From: Nostoc commune NIES-4072
GTDB taxonomy: Bacteria; Cyanobacteriota; Cyanobacteriia; Cyanobacteriales; Nostocaceae
NCBI RefSeq assembly: GCF_003113895.1
Contig: NZ_BDUD01000001.1
Location: 5,905,512 to 5,969,511, forward strand
Length of the DNA stretch: 64,000 nt
Reading direction: 5' to 3'
In this document: positions 36,742 to 46,228 of the stretch, piece after piece
Position numbering within the stretch: the stretch's first letter is position 1
How the letters are laid out: each line of letters starts with the position of its first letter
Translations under genes and position numbers: made by a program
The notes under the pieces: model-generated
Databases searched by the model: none
What the model was told of the DNA's origin: nothing
The model's input: the letters and a program-made list of their open reading frames with translations, nothing else

Positions 36742-37152
36742 TTAAATTTTTGTACGCCAATTCTGAAAAGCTATCTCATAACCCTCTGATTTACTCTGAT
36801 AAACACTCCACCAATGAAAAAATAGTCCTAACCCCCATCCTAATACTGGAAAAATAGCCCAAAAATAACTAGGACTAGTTATTAGATTCAAAAGAATAAG
36901 GAATAAATTCACCGCTACAAAGCTAACCAAATTTGCCCTAAAAGCTCTGCGTCGGAAAGTATTAAATGTGCGTCGCAAACGTTCCTCTTCTTCTTGAGCC
37001 AACCACTTGTTTTCAGTTGCTTCCAAAATATCAGAAGAGATACCTAAGTCAGATGCCATTTCTCTAAGCTGTTCTCGTGAAAATCCACCTTCCTGTTTAC
37101 GAGCGAGTGCTATTTGAAGGATTTTTTGCACATCTTCTGAATCGTAAGTCAT
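36742..37152 (-). CDS. 2TM domain-containing protein
   Basis: A 136-residue protein. An N-terminal soluble helical part (DVQKILQIALARKQEGGFSREQLREMASDLGISSDIL, about 6-45) resembles SHOCT-like or winged segments. It is followed by a basic stretch (RLRRTFNTFRRRAF) and two transmembrane helices (about 74-92 and 95-112) separated by a short turn, then WWSVYQSKSEGYEIAFQNW: the arrangement of the 2TM domain family. Function is unknown; similar proteins are often near sensory genes. Monocistronic. Confidence 0.75.
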   Translation of the reverse strand: MTYDSEDVQKILQIALARKQEGGFSREQLREMASDLGISSDILEATENKWLAQEEEERLRRTFNTFRRRAFRANLVSFVAVNLFLILLNLITSPSYFWAIFPVLGWGLGLFFHWWSVYQSKSEGYEIAFQNWRTKI

Positions 37153-37823
37153 TTTAATTACCTTATAAGTTTGTGTGTAAATGCGCCTTTGATTTCACGA
37201 GGTTTTCGCTAGGTTTTGTTCAATTCAGTTAGCGAATGCCTCTACATTTTGCACCCAATACTTAGTTAAATTTACACCCTTATTATTTTCTCACAATCGA
37301 TTTAGAGCTACTGTATTTGTCAATACCTCTATATCGCTTTTATGACATTAAGCAAACATTATCTGAAAGTTGAATGCTAGTAGTGTCAGGAAAGACTGAT
37401 TGAAATTATGAATTACTAATTATTAATTATGTTGACGTACTTTTTTATTGAAATTGTATAGCGATCGCTCTGCCTCTGTATAAAAAAGGCGCGATGCCTG
37501 CGGTGGTAACCTACGCATCCTATGGGAATCGTATTTGATTTTTGAAATTATCTACGTGGGCGGGGAGTAGGGAGTAGGGAATAAAGAATTAGGCTTTTTG
37601 AACTGTACCGAGCTTTTTCAGAAATCAATTATTAGTCCTACAGAAGTGCTGGTAACTCATCCGCCTAGACATTGTATATGCAATTCTTTAAATTTATAAA
37701 AATATAGACAATTATTTATGGTATCAATAAAAATTTTTATTCGCCCTACCTCTAACGATAGATAGATTTTATTAAATAAATAGTTTAGATTTGTAACAAG
37801 TTACACAGAACTAGGTAAAGCAC
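37153..37823. other. Intergenic gap upstream of the fasciclin gene
   Basis: About 670 bases with no gene. It holds broken, inverted pieces of MITE family A (37521-37547 and about 37608-37640), a GCGATGCCTGCGGTGGTAAC dispersed palindrome (37492-37516), an STRR run (37560-37583), and near the start codon two palindromes at 37726-37741 and 37792-37805 that could be operators. Confidence 0.6.
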
Positions 37824-38225
37824 ATGGCCAATATTGTTGACACCGCCGCTAATAATGGTTCTTTCAACACACTAGTTGCAGCAATCCAAGCAGCTGGTTT
37901 AGTAGATACACTGAAAGGTCCTGGGCCATTTACCGTCTTCGCACCTACTGATGAAGCGTTTAATAAGCTTCCAGCAGGTACAGTAGACGCATTACTTCAA
38001 GATATTCCTAAGCTCACCAAAATCTTGACCTATCATGTAGTCTCAGGCAAGGTACTAGCTGCTGATGTAGTTAAGCTAAAGACAGCTACAACAGTTGAAG
38101 GTTCAGATGTAAAAATCGACGCTTCTAATGGCGTTAAAATCAATGATGCAACTGTTGCAGCAGCAGATGTTGCTGCTGATAACGGTGTCATCCACGTAAT
38201 TGACACAGTTTTGATTCCTGCATAA
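37824..38225 (+). CDS. Fasciclin (FAS1) domain protein
   Basis: A 133-residue single FAS1 domain. The two conserved boxes are present: [17 protein letters not shown] (FAS1 box 1, about 32-48) and [13 protein letters not shown] (box 2, near the C-terminus), with YHVVSGKV between them. FAS1 domains mediate adhesion or protein interaction. There is no signal peptide, so this copy looks cytoplasmic or is exported by another route, as seen for other short cyanobacterial fasciclins. A TGTAAC/GTTACA palindrome lies 18 bases before the ATG. Confidence 0.9.
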   Translation: MANIVDTAANNGSFNTLVAAIQAAGLVDTLKGPGPFTVFAPTDEAFNKLPAGTVDALLQDIPKLTKILTYHVVSGKVLAADVVKLKTATTVEGSDVKIDASNGVKINDATVAAADVAADNGVIHVIDTVLIPA

Positions 38226-38327
38226 GCAAACGTCAGAATAGCTAATGCTATTTTTGGGGCGACGGCTATCTGTAGTCGTTTCTCTATGACAGTGTGGTTG
38301 AATGTTTTTTAGTAAACACCAACTACC

Positions 38328-38364
38328 AATAAATCCATCTAGATACTGTCTAGATGGATTTATT
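38328..38364. terminator. Bidirectional terminator between fasciclin gene and sfsA
   Basis: A perfect 16-bp stem (38328-38343 with 38349-38364) around a 5-base loop, in the convergent gap between the fasciclin gene and sfsA. AT-rich flanks on both sides make it suitable for both directions, although the T-run is short. Confidence 0.7.
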
Positions 38365-38395
38365 GTTTCATGCGTTTAGATTTAATTAGGTATAA

Positions 38396-39121
38396 TCAAA
38401 TTTTTAGTTTAGCCAAACCCAAATAACGGATACCTTCGGGGGAAATATCAAAACGGCAAGGTAAGACTTCTAAACCGAGAGCGATCGCATCGCGTAATAA
38501 TCTACCATATATAGGATCTGTGCGATCGCCAGGGGAGAACTCAGTACAATCACTACGATTAATAAAGTAAAGCATCACGGCACGAGTTAGAGGTAACAGC
38601 GCCATTAGTTCTCGCAAATGCTTTTGTCCTCTTGTAGTCTCCGTGTCAGGGAATAAAGCTAGTCTCCCCTCAGACAAAGTTGTATTTTTCACTTCTAAAT
38701 AAATTGGGCGTTCCTCATCACTCCCCGTTAAGAAAAAATCCACTCGACTTTTTTTATCTAGCCCATAAACCACCTCACCCTTGATTTGGCTATAGTCGCC
38801 CAATTCTGGGAAAAGATATTTCGCCAAAGCTAGCTTTACCACCCGATTGGGCAAGAAAGTATTTATGCCTACCCAAGTCGGCTCGTTGTCATGTACCTGA
38901 ATTAGTTCTAAAGTGTAAGCCAATTTGCGGTTAAGATTATCACTTTTGGAAAGCTGTACAGCACTTTGGGGAGTTGATACTCCAGTCATTGGCCCTGTAT
39001 TTGGACAGTGTGCTGTCACTATTTCGCCAGAAGTAAGTTGAACGTCAGCAAAAAACCGCTTGTAACGCTTGAGTAAAATACCCGGATACAAAGGTGGGTA
39101 GCGATAAAGCCAATCTATCAT
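38396..39121 (-). CDS. sfsA: SfsA family protein (sugar fermentation stimulation protein A)
   Basis: A 241-residue protein of normal length. SfsA features are visible: RYKRFFADVQLTSGEIVTAHCPNTGPM (OB-like DNA-binding part, about 18-44), then a nuclease-like region with SRVDFFLTG and PIYLEVKNTTL (a D...E-x-K arrangement) and FPDTETTRGQKHLREL. In E. coli SfsA was reported as a DNA-binding regulator of maltose metabolism, but the conserved PD-(D/E)XK-like residues suggest nucleic acid cleavage; the cellular role is open. Monocistronic. Confidence 0.92.
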   Translation of the reverse strand: MIDWLYRYPPLYPGILLKRYKRFFADVQLTSGEIVTAHCPNTGPMTGVSTPQSAVQLSKSDNLNRKLAYTLELIQVHDNEPTWVGINTFLPNRVVKLALAKYLFPELGDYSQIKGEVVYGLDKKSRVDFFLTGSDEERPIYLEVKNTTLSEGRLALFPDTETTRGQKHLRELMALLPLTRAVMLYFINRSDCTEFSPGDRTDPIYGRLLRDAIALGLEVLPCRFDISPEGIRYLGLAKLKI

Positions 39122-39364
39122 TATAAAACCTTGTTGCTGCTAGTAAATATACGTCGATTCCTTACCTATCTACCCCTCAATAGCAGATATTTTCAGCAGC
39201 TACTCCGCCCTGCGGCAGAATTTGAGTAACTTTCTATATCATGGATTGTCAATTTTTGTAGTCAAATTAACAACATAGTAATAAAAAGTAGCATACACTA
39301 AGTATTATAAGTCTCCCATAAAGAAAAATTCGGGAGAATTTCAATATGCAAGGAGGTAAATCCT

Positions 39365-40033
39365 ATGCAAAAATTGGGGACAGCAACGGAATTAGAATAT
39401 GCTTTTCTGTTTACTCTAAGAAAGGTAAATTCGATAAATCCAGAAGGTTTCAAACCATTTTTTAGTAATATGCCTATTGACCCTTATATCAAAGGCAACT
39501 ATCGTTCGAGAAGATTATCTCGGTTTATAGTTTCTGGAAATGGTTTAATCAAATTACCTCATGGCTACTTCTTTCAAAGTAAAGAGGATAATCCATTAAT
39601 GGGTGGCATCAAAAGAGAGTTTGCAGAATTAGATGATGCACTCATAAAACTTGATATTTTTAAAAATCTTGTTTTAGCATTTAGTGATTCTTGTAAACTT
39701 CATCCTGAAGCTGAAATCGGAGTTCATCAAATTAGAATTACTTGTTCACCAGGGAATTTTGGCAATCTAGCGCCTGAAGGTATACATCAAGATGGAACTG
39801 ATTTTATTGGCATATTTTCAGTAGACAGAGATAATATTCAAGGTGGAGAAGCACATTTGTATACTGCCAAAAAAGAAAAACCTGTGTTTAGCAAAGTTCT
39901 AAATCCGGGTGAACTATTATTGGTTAACGATCATGAATTTTTCCACTTCGGCAATCCCATAAAACCACAAACTGATGCTCAAGGAAGCTTGGATGTTTTT
40001 GTACTGACTTCTCCTAGCTTACTTTCAGGATAA
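39365..40033 (+). CDS. 2OG-Fe(II) dioxygenase family protein (BsmA / isoleucine-hydroxylase type)
   Basis: A 222-residue protein. The iron-binding set is visible: HQDGTDF (H-x-D, about 141-147) and, about 50 residues on, NDHEFFHFGNP with the distal histidine. QGGEAHLY and LLLVND fit the double-stranded beta helix. This is the family of Pfam 2OG-Fe_Oxy_2, which includes free L-isoleucine 4-hydroxylase and BsmA, so hydroxylation of a free amino acid is the best guess. A near-ideal ribosome site AAGGAGGT (39351-39358) lies six bases before the ATG. No biosynthetic neighbours; monocistronic. Confidence 0.82.
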   Translation: MQKLGTATELEYAFLFTLRKVNSINPEGFKPFFSNMPIDPYIKGNYRSRRLSRFIVSGNGLIKLPHGYFFQSKEDNPLMGGIKREFAELDDALIKLDIFKNLVLAFSDSCKLHPEAEIGVHQIRITCSPGNFGNLAPEGIHQDGTDFIGIFSVDRDNIQGGEAHLYTAKKEKPVFSKVLNPGELLLVNDHEFFHFGNPIKPQTDAQGSLDVFVLTSPSLLSG

Positions 40034-40511
40034 CTTTAGTTAACTGTAAATATTTACAATTTACGAGATATGGGGAATTGAATGTAGTCATTTCCCCATT
40101 TTTTTATTTGTAATTGGAAATAATCGTGCTGATATAGCAATCCCAGATGAGTTGTGAAAATCGACAGGCTCAGATCCCCGACTTCTTTGAGAAATCGGGG
40201 ATCTTATTGTTCACGAATGATTTAGGACTGCTATAGTGGTTTATCTAACTTGATTGCTAAAGTTGCCATATCAATTCATAAAGCCACAATTTTTTCTATC
40301 GTTGAAATCTTATTAGCCCTGTTAGTTAGCCCGGCATCTTTACAAACCGGAAGCATAAATCCAGAATAACCATAGATTCTTATTGATACATTTTTTAATA
40401 CACCAGAAGAAAAGCACGCTGAATACTTAAAATATTAAAGGTAAGTGTATAGGTGAGGCTACGAAACAAGCGTGCTGGAATTCAACTAACTGAATCAACC
40501 AAACAAATGCT
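40034..40511. other. Intergenic gap with a MITE
   Basis: This contains MITE family C (40133-40235). Between 40263 and 40440 the plus strand reads briefly as SIVEILLALLVSPASL ... IDTFFNTPEEKHAEYLKY with stops, possibly a remnant of a small gene, but this is too weak to call. Confidence 0.45.
40133..40235. repeat. MITE-like element, family C
   Basis: Imperfect ends TATAGCAATCC (40133-) and GGACTGCTATA (-40235) bound a 103-bp element with an internal hairpin GATCCCCGA/TCGGGGATC (40173-40203). No coding capacity. Confidence 0.6.
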
Positions 40512-41780
40512 ATGAATGACGAATTCTACAATAGAGGATTGGAAAAGGCTAGGCGAAAAGACTACGCTGGAGCAATTGAGGAATTTAACCATGCTTTACA
40601 ACTGACACCTTACTTTACCGAAGCTTACTTGCAACGGGGTTTGGCACATTATGACTCAGGAGCAATCCTTAAAGCTGTTTCAGATTATACCGAAGCCATA
40701 AAGTTGAATCCTGAGAGTGTAGAGGCATATTATTGTCGTGGATTGGCTAGGGTGGCGCTGAAAAATTTACCGGGGGCGCTAGATGATGTTGAACGCGCTA
40801 TTCGTCTCAATCTCAATTATGCTCCTGCTTATAATCTACGGGGGATAGTGCGGCGCAAACAGGGTTATATTCAAGACGCGATCGCTAATTTTAAAAAAGC
40901 TGCTGGGTTATATCTAGAACAACAGGATAAAGACAATTGTCGTCTGTGTTTGGAACAAATTAAACAGCTACAACCCCAAGAATTACCTGTTGTACAACAA
41001 TCACCTTCTTCAAATGCGCCCATTTTATCCACAAATGAATATTTCACGCAATTATTAGAAAAGGCTGAAAAGGGAGATACCCAAGAGGCACTCGCCGATT
41101 TAAATTGGGTATTAAAAGCTGATCCGCAAGATGCCCAAGCTTACTGCTGTCGTGGGGTTGTGCGTTGTAAAATGGGTAATTATCGAGAAGCGATCGCAGA
41201 TTTTAATCAAGCATTGCGATTAGATTTTCAAGATGCCATTGTCTATCGCAATCGAGGTAAAGCCCGTTCTATATTGGGCGATCATCAAGGTGCGATCGCG
41301 GATCTGAATCAAGCACTTCAGATGCAACCCGAAGATCCTTTAGTCTATATTGCCAGAGGTAATGCCTATCGGACAATGGGTAATTATTTCGGTGCAATTC
41401 AAGATTACACCCAAGCATTAAAAATAAACCCTAATGATGCTCAAGCTTACTACAATCGCGGCATTGCCTATACTTGCACAGAAGAAATGCAAAATGCCTT
41501 AGAAGATTATCAACGGGCGGCGAGTATTTTTTGTGAACAAGAAGACTGGGGAAATTATCAACAAGTCTTAAGTAGCTTAGAAAAAATTCAAAAATTTAGT
41601 CCAGAGTCAAAAAAGCAAAAATATAACCTACTACGTCAGCGACTTTTGCGAATGGTTGGCGGATATTGGGAAATTGCTGAAAGATTAATTCAGCAGAAGC
41701 AATATTACCATCCTGGGATGTCAGACGATTGGTATTTGCAAAAAGTGATTGATGATTTAGAACGCGATCGCGGTAGATAA
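40512..41780 (+). CDS. TPR repeat protein
   Basis: A 422-residue protein built of tetratricopeptide repeats: about four in residues 1-145 (YNRGLEKARRKDYAGAIEEFNHALQLTP etc.) and about five in 180-345 (AYCCRGVVRCKMGNYREAIADFNQALRLD etc.), separated by a linker (QQSPSSNAPILSTNEY). A non-TPR helical C-terminus follows. It should act as a protein-interaction scaffold; partners are unknown. The stop codon TAA overlaps the first base of MITE family B, so insertion occurred exactly at the gene end. Confidence 0.88.
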   Translation: MNDEFYNRGLEKARRKDYAGAIEEFNHALQLTPYFTEAYLQRGLAHYDSGAILKAVSDYTEAIKLNPESVEAYYCRGLARVALKNLPGALDDVERAIRLNLNYAPAYNLRGIVRRKQGYIQDAIANFKKAAGLYLEQQDKDNCRLCLEQIKQLQPQELPVVQQSPSSNAPILSTNEYFTQLLEKAEKGDTQEALADLNWVLKADPQDAQAYCCRGVVRCKMGNYREAIADFNQALRLDFQDAIVYRNRGKARSILGDHQGAIADLNQALQMQPEDPLVYIARGNAYRTMGNYFGAIQDYTQALKINPNDAQAYYNRGIAYTCTEEMQNALEDYQRAASIFCEQEDWGNYQQVLSSLEKIQKFSPESKKQKYNLLRQRLLRMVGGYWEIAERLIQQKQYYHPGMSDDWYLQKVIDDLERDRGR

Positions 41781-41908
41781 TATTATGTCCGCCAAATTAC
41801 CCGTAATAAAAGAACCCCACCCCCAACCCCCTCCCGCTTTTCGAGAGGGGACTATGATGTACCTCATTTAATTAAGAAAAGCTATAAGTAATCAAGCGGA
41901 CATAATAT
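41780..41908. repeat. MITE-like element, family B (copy 2)
   Basis: Perfect 13-bp terminal inverted repeats ATATTATGTCCGC (41780-41792) and its complement (41896-41908) bound a 129-bp element. The interior AACCCCACCCCCAACC ... TGATGTACCTCA is the reverse complement of the block at 15956-16036. Confidence 0.75.
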
Positions 41909-41930
41909 CACTTGTTATTTTCCAATGAAA

Positions 41931-43529
41931 CTAACTGACTACCGCTTCCGCTTTTTCCTCCGCTTTTTCCTTCACTAGCACATAAGGCGTTTCTGCACCT
42001 TGTGCGAGATATTCAGCTAGCTGACTTTCAATTTGATCGCGCACAATTTGCCGGTACTCTAGAAAATGCTCGTTGTGGGCACAAGCTGCGATGTAATGTT
42101 CAATAACTCCAGGGTTACGCTTGAGAATACTAAACAAATGATGCCAGAACTTCCAACGGGTTTCTCGTTTGATTCCTTGTCGCCAAATTACAATTAGCAA
42201 CGCTTTCACAACCACCCACTCTGGCATTTTCGCTGGCGCTTTCCAGCTTGGCAAACCCATCATCAAGAAACAGCGATAGGTACGATCCAAGTACTGCACT
42301 GGGTCATATAAAGTACAAAATGCTTCAATATATTCTCGTGCAAGTTCTTCCAGAGGACGGGTGGGGAGGAAATTCATCAATGTTGTTTGATTGATGTTGC
42401 CATCTTGATTTTCCCGGAGTCGTCCTTCTTTTTTCAGGCGATGCCAAAGCGCAGTATTAGGTAACGCTTGCAACATGGCAAAGGTAGTAGAGGGAATTGC
42501 TGCTTGTTCTGCAAAGCGGACAATGCGATCGCCTGCACCTGCTTTTTCGCCATCAAACCCGATAATAAACCCAGCCATTGGGCGCAATCCGGCTTTGATA
42601 ATGGTTTCCACTGCCTCAGTTAGAGAACTGCGAGTATTTTGAAACTTCTTGGTCATTTGCAAACTATCCTCATCCGGCGTTTCGATTCCCAAAAACACCG
42701 CCGAGAAACCGCACTCAACCATCAGCTCTAACATTTCTGCGTCTTGGGCTAAGTCAATTGAAGCTTCAGTGTCAAACCGGAAGGGATACTTGTGTTCTGC
42801 CATCCAAACTTTTAACTCTTTGAGCAACAATTTTACATTTCGTTTGTTGCCAATAAAGTTATCATCCACCATGAACACACCCCGCCGCCAACCCAATTCA
42901 TAGAGGTAATCTAACTCTGCTAACAGTTGGGCTGGGGTTTTGGTGCGCGGTTTGCGCCCGTAGAGAACAATAATGTCGCAAAATTCGCACTGGAAGGGAC
43001 ACCCGCGCGAAAACTGCACCGACATCATGTCATAAGCATCCAATTCTAATAAATCAAAGCGGGGTATTGGTGTGCTGGTGACATCAGGTTTCTCGGTGGC
43101 GCGGAAAGTGCCAGATGTGTCTCCCCGTTTGATTGCCTCAATAAACATAGGGAGAGTAATTTCGCCTTCATCCAAAATCAGAAAATCTGCACCAACATTT
43201 TCAACTTCGTGAGGTACAGAGGTGGGGTAGGGGCCGCCAACTGCGACTAACTTACCACGTTTTTTGGCTTCCTGGATTTGTTCAAGTAAATCTTGTTTCT
43301 GGACAATCATCGCAGAGAGAATTACTATATCTGCCCATTCCCATTCTGCTTCTGTTGCTGCGCGGATGTTGCGATCAACCAACTTAAATTCCCATTCTTG
43401 GGGTAGAATCGCCGCTACTGTTACTAAACCCAGAGGTGGTAATAAAACCTTGCGATCGACTAACTCCAAGATTTTTTCATAAGACCAAAAGGTTTTGGGA
43501 AATATTGGATACACTAACAAGATTCGCAT
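41931..43529 (-). CDS. B12-binding radical SAM protein (DUF4070 type)
   Basis: A 532-residue enzyme. The N-terminal half (1-150) is a cobalamin-binding Rossmann domain (ILLVYPIFPKTFWSYEK; VGGPYPTS). The radical SAM domain has C177, C181 and C184 (RGCPFQCEFCDI) for the 4Fe-4S cluster, then VFMVDDNFIGNKRNVKLLL and GFDGEKAGAGDRIV. The C-terminal part matches DUF4070. Related proteins carry out radical methylations or lipid-tail modifications such as hopanoid methylation, but no neighbour fixes the substrate. Monocistronic, facing away from the epimerase gene. Confidence 0.88.
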   Translation of the reverse strand: MRILLVYPIFPKTFWSYEKILELVDRKVLLPPLGLVTVAAILPQEWEFKLVDRNIRAATEAEWEWADIVILSAMIVQKQDLLEQIQEAKKRGKLVAVGGPYPTSVPHEVENVGADFLILDEGEITLPMFIEAIKRGDTSGTFRATEKPDVTSTPIPRFDLLELDAYDMMSVQFSRGCPFQCEFCDIIVLYGRKPRTKTPAQLLAELDYLYELGWRRGVFMVDDNFIGNKRNVKLLLKELKVWMAEHKYPFRFDTEASIDLAQDAEMLELMVECGFSAVFLGIETPDEDSLQMTKKFQNTRSSLTEAVETIIKAGLRPMAGFIIGFDGEKAGAGDRIVRFAEQAAIPSTTFAMLQALPNTALWHRLKKEGRLRENQDGNINQTTLMNFLPTRPLEELAREYIEAFCTLYDPVQYLDRTYRCFLMMGLPSWKAPAKMPEWVVVKALLIVIWRQGIKRETRWKFWHHLFSILKRNPGVIEHYIAACAHNEHFLEYRQIVRDQIESQLAEYLAQGAETPYVLVKEKAEEKAEAVVS

Positions 43530-43765
43530 GTAGTATCAATCCTCACACTTTGATTGTTATCCCACTCTAACGAAAATAAAGAGCTATTGACTTTTTATTA
43601 AAGTTGTTCTATCTTAACATTCCGGTTAATTTATACATACTCATAAAAATATTGCCTGATTTTTTCTACTGACAGGCTGTACTTACGCAAGCTTTTACTA
43701 ATTTTTTAAATATCCTTGATTTGGTATGAGATGTTTTTAACTCAATATTAAGAGTGTTAAATACT

Positions 43766-44722
43766 CTACTTGGCACTTTTAACACCACTAATTTTTAAAA
43801 CATCACTCATAGTTGCACAATAATTTGGCAAACCGAAACTATCGGGATTGATGAATGTTTCATAAGTAAAATGCCGATAGTTCATGCAAAACCGATCCCA
43901 AGCGGCCATCCGAATGCGGAACAAAACAATAATCAAATTAGCCAATGCTATAGATATGGGAATGCGAAAGTAAATCTTTTTGCCCAAATAAGCACAAACT
44001 TGTTTCACTGCTTGATTAGCAGTTAACGGTGCTTGACCTAAAACAAGCCAACGTGGTTGATCGTTTTCGATAGGATGATCGATTAAATATTGCACAACAG
44101 TGGCAATATCTCGTCCGTGGATAAAGTGAAAACTGCCATCTGCTTCTAAAAAGCGAATCAAATTGATATATTTCGTCACTTCTGCAATACCAGATGTGAT
44201 AGGAGAATAGGGTTTATTAGCATCACCACCCAAAACTAAAGTCGGAAATACTGTGGTAATTTTGGGTGCGATCGCTAATTTTTCTTTTTTCTCTAAACAC
44301 TCATATTTGGAACGGATATAATCTGTCCCAATTTCCCCAGCTTCTTTTAATGGTTGATTGTACCGATCCAAAACGCTAGCTGTCGAAAAATAAATCACCT
44401 GCTGGCAACGTTCTGGATCTAGCAGTTCCAGCAACTCTATAGTCTTGACGACGTTAATATCAAATGTCTTATCACCACCCCAAGCTGTGGCTGTGAGTAC
44501 TGCCGTATCAATTGTAGATAGCAAATCGGCAAATTGGCGAATATTTTGCATATCACCTTGCAAAACGTTGATACCCGAACGTGCCTTAATATCAACTTGC
44601 AGTTTGCTTGGGTTCCTAACTAGTAGATACAATTCGTAATCTGTTTCGTTAATTAAGGCTTCTGTTAAATAATGACCTACACAACCACTTGCACCAGTCA
44701 CTAAAATCCGTTTCTGGCTCAT
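43766..44722 (-). CDS. NAD-dependent epimerase/dehydratase family protein (SDR)
   Basis: A 318-residue extended SDR. The N-terminal NAD(P)-binding glycine motif is VTGASGCVGHYLTEAL (G-x-x-G-x-x-G, about 7-22). An internal YIRSKYE segment (about 135-141) matches the Y-x-x-x-K active-site pair. The C-terminal region GKKIYFRIPISIALANLIIVLFRIRMAAWDRF is partly hydrophobic and may touch membranes. Substrate unknown; sugar-nucleotide or lipid-type substrates are common in the family. Confidence 0.82.
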   Translation of the reverse strand: MSQKRILVTGASGCVGHYLTEALINETDYELYLLVRNPSKLQVDIKARSGINVLQGDMQNIRQFADLLSTIDTAVLTATAWGGDKTFDINVVKTIELLELLDPERCQQVIYFSTASVLDRYNQPLKEAGEIGTDYIRSKYECLEKKEKLAIAPKITTVFPTLVLGGDANKPYSPITSGIAEVTKYINLIRFLEADGSFHFIHGRDIATVVQYLIDHPIENDQPRWLVLGQAPLTANQAVKQVCAYLGKKIYFRIPISIALANLIIVLFRIRMAAWDRFCMNYRHFTYETFINPDSFGLPNYCATMSDVLKISGVKSAK

Positions 44723-44734
44723 ACTAAGATTTTA

Positions 44735-44926
44735 ATAAGTTAGGAGTTAGTAGTTAAGAGTTAAGAATTAAGTTAAAAGTTCCCAATCAGGAGTTATTAA
44801 TAAAGTTAGGAGTTAGAAGTGAGGAATTAAGAATAAAAGATAACTTTGCACCTCGCAACTGATAACTTTATAACTCATAACTCCTAACTCATAACTTATA
44901 ACTCATAACTTCTAACCCTTAACTCC
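44735..44926. repeat. STRR block extending into the 3' end of hemE
   Basis: GGAGTTA/GTTAAGA-type heptamers (44739-44830) and inverted ACTCATA/AACTCCT units (44858-44926). The right part overlaps the last codons of hemE on the minus strand. Confidence 0.85.
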
Positions 44927-45973
44927 TGCAAGATTCAATTCCTTTGCTGTTTCAAAGAAGAAAGCAACATTTTCTTCGGGAGTTTCTGGTAAGACACCAT
45001 GACCGAGATTGAGAATGTGACCCCAGTTACCAGCTTTGCGAACGGTATCAAGAATGCGATCGCGGATAAATTCTTTAGAGCCGAATAACACACCTGGGTC
45101 TAGATTTCCTTGAACTTTGACATGCTTACCTAATCTGGCTCGTGCGTCTGCCATATCCACTGCCCAGTCTACAGTGACAATATCAGCGCCAGATTGTGCC
45201 ATTCTTTCCAACACACCTGCACTACCGCTAACTAGCAAAATCAAAGGTGTATCGGGGTGGGTTTGCTTGACTTGTTGGAAAACTCGCTTCTGATAGGGGA
45301 GAGCAAAGGTGTCATAATCTTGAGGACTCAATTGACCCGCCCAAGAATCGAACATTTGCACAACTTGAGCGCCACAGTCAATTTGGTAGCGGGCATAGAT
45401 AGCGATCGCATCTGCTAATTTAGCTAACAGTTGATGCAATATCGTCGGATCTGAAAATGCCATGTTTTTGATGATGGAATAGGTTTTAGAACCTTTTCCT
45501 TCCACGGCATAAGCTGCTAATGTCCACGGCGCACCCACAAAGCCCAACACGGTTGATTTATCGCCTACTTCCGAACGTAGCGCTTGTAAGATTGTTTTGA
45601 TAAATGGTAGAGCTGCTTCTGGTTCTAAAGGATGCAGGCGTTCAATTTGTTCTTGAGTGCGGAGGGGCGAGTGAATGATTGGCCCTTTACCTTCGGCAAT
45701 ATCCATGTCAATGCCCAAACCAGGTAATGGGGTGACAATATCAGAAAATAAAATTACTCCGTCTGGTTGGAAAGCTCTCCAGGGTTGCAAGGAAACTTCA
45801 ATTGCTACTTCTGGAATTTCAGAGCGATCGCGAAAGGAAGGATACTTTTCTCTTAAGTCTCGATATGCTTTCATATATCGTCCCGCTTGTCGCATCATCC
45901 ATACAGGGGGACGATCTACTACTTCACCACGAGCAGCCCGTAAGAGATGAGGAGTCGTTGAATAAACACCCAT
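44912..45973 (-). CDS. hemE: Uroporphyrinogen decarboxylase
   Basis: A 353-residue enzyme that converts uroporphyrinogen III to coproporphyrinogen III for heme and chlorophyll. Signature regions: [13 protein letters not shown] (about 21-33), [29 protein letters not shown] (about 143-158), [14 protein letters not shown] and [16 protein letters not shown] (about 320-335). The catalytic Arg pair and Asp in MRQAGRYM and FSDI are present. The last codons (VKG, then stop) lie inside an STRR block, so the C-terminus has been rewritten by repeat DNA; this end is not normally catalytic. Confidence 0.95.
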   Translation of the reverse strand: MGVYSTTPHLLRAARGEVVDRPPVWMMRQAGRYMKAYRDLREKYPSFRDRSEIPEVAIEVSLQPWRAFQPDGVILFSDIVTPLPGLGIDMDIAEGKGPIIHSPLRTQEQIERLHPLEPEAALPFIKTILQALRSEVGDKSTVLGFVGAPWTLAAYAVEGKGSKTYSIIKNMAFSDPTILHQLLAKLADAIAIYARYQIDCGAQVVQMFDSWAGQLSPQDYDTFALPYQKRVFQQVKQTHPDTPLILLVSGSAGVLERMAQSGADIVTVDWAVDMADARARLGKHVKVQGNLDPGVLFGSKEFIRDRILDTVRKAGNWGHILNLGHGVLPETPEENVAFFFETAKELNLAGVKG

Positions 45974-46044
45974 TTATCACTTCATCCTAAGTCACAATTT
46001 TTATGCCACTGTTTAGCTTATCATTCTGGGATTACGCTTTTTCA

Positions 46045-46220
46045 GAATAAAAGGGACTGGGGAGTGGGGAATAGGGAGTGGGGACTAAGGAGTGAGAAAT
46101 AGGATAAAACAAGAATCAATATTGAACTGAGAATTGGAATTGGGCATGGGGCATTGGTTAATAATCAATAGTTCTTCTTCCGCTACTCCCTCATCCCCAC
46201 TCCCCACTCCCCACTCCCCT
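46045..46220. repeat. STRR tandem repeats
   Basis: GGGAGTGG-type units (46058-46100), GGGCATG units and CCCCACT units (46190-46217) fill the gap between hemE and the membrane-protein gene. Confidence 0.8.
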
Positions 46221-46228
46221 AACTCCCT

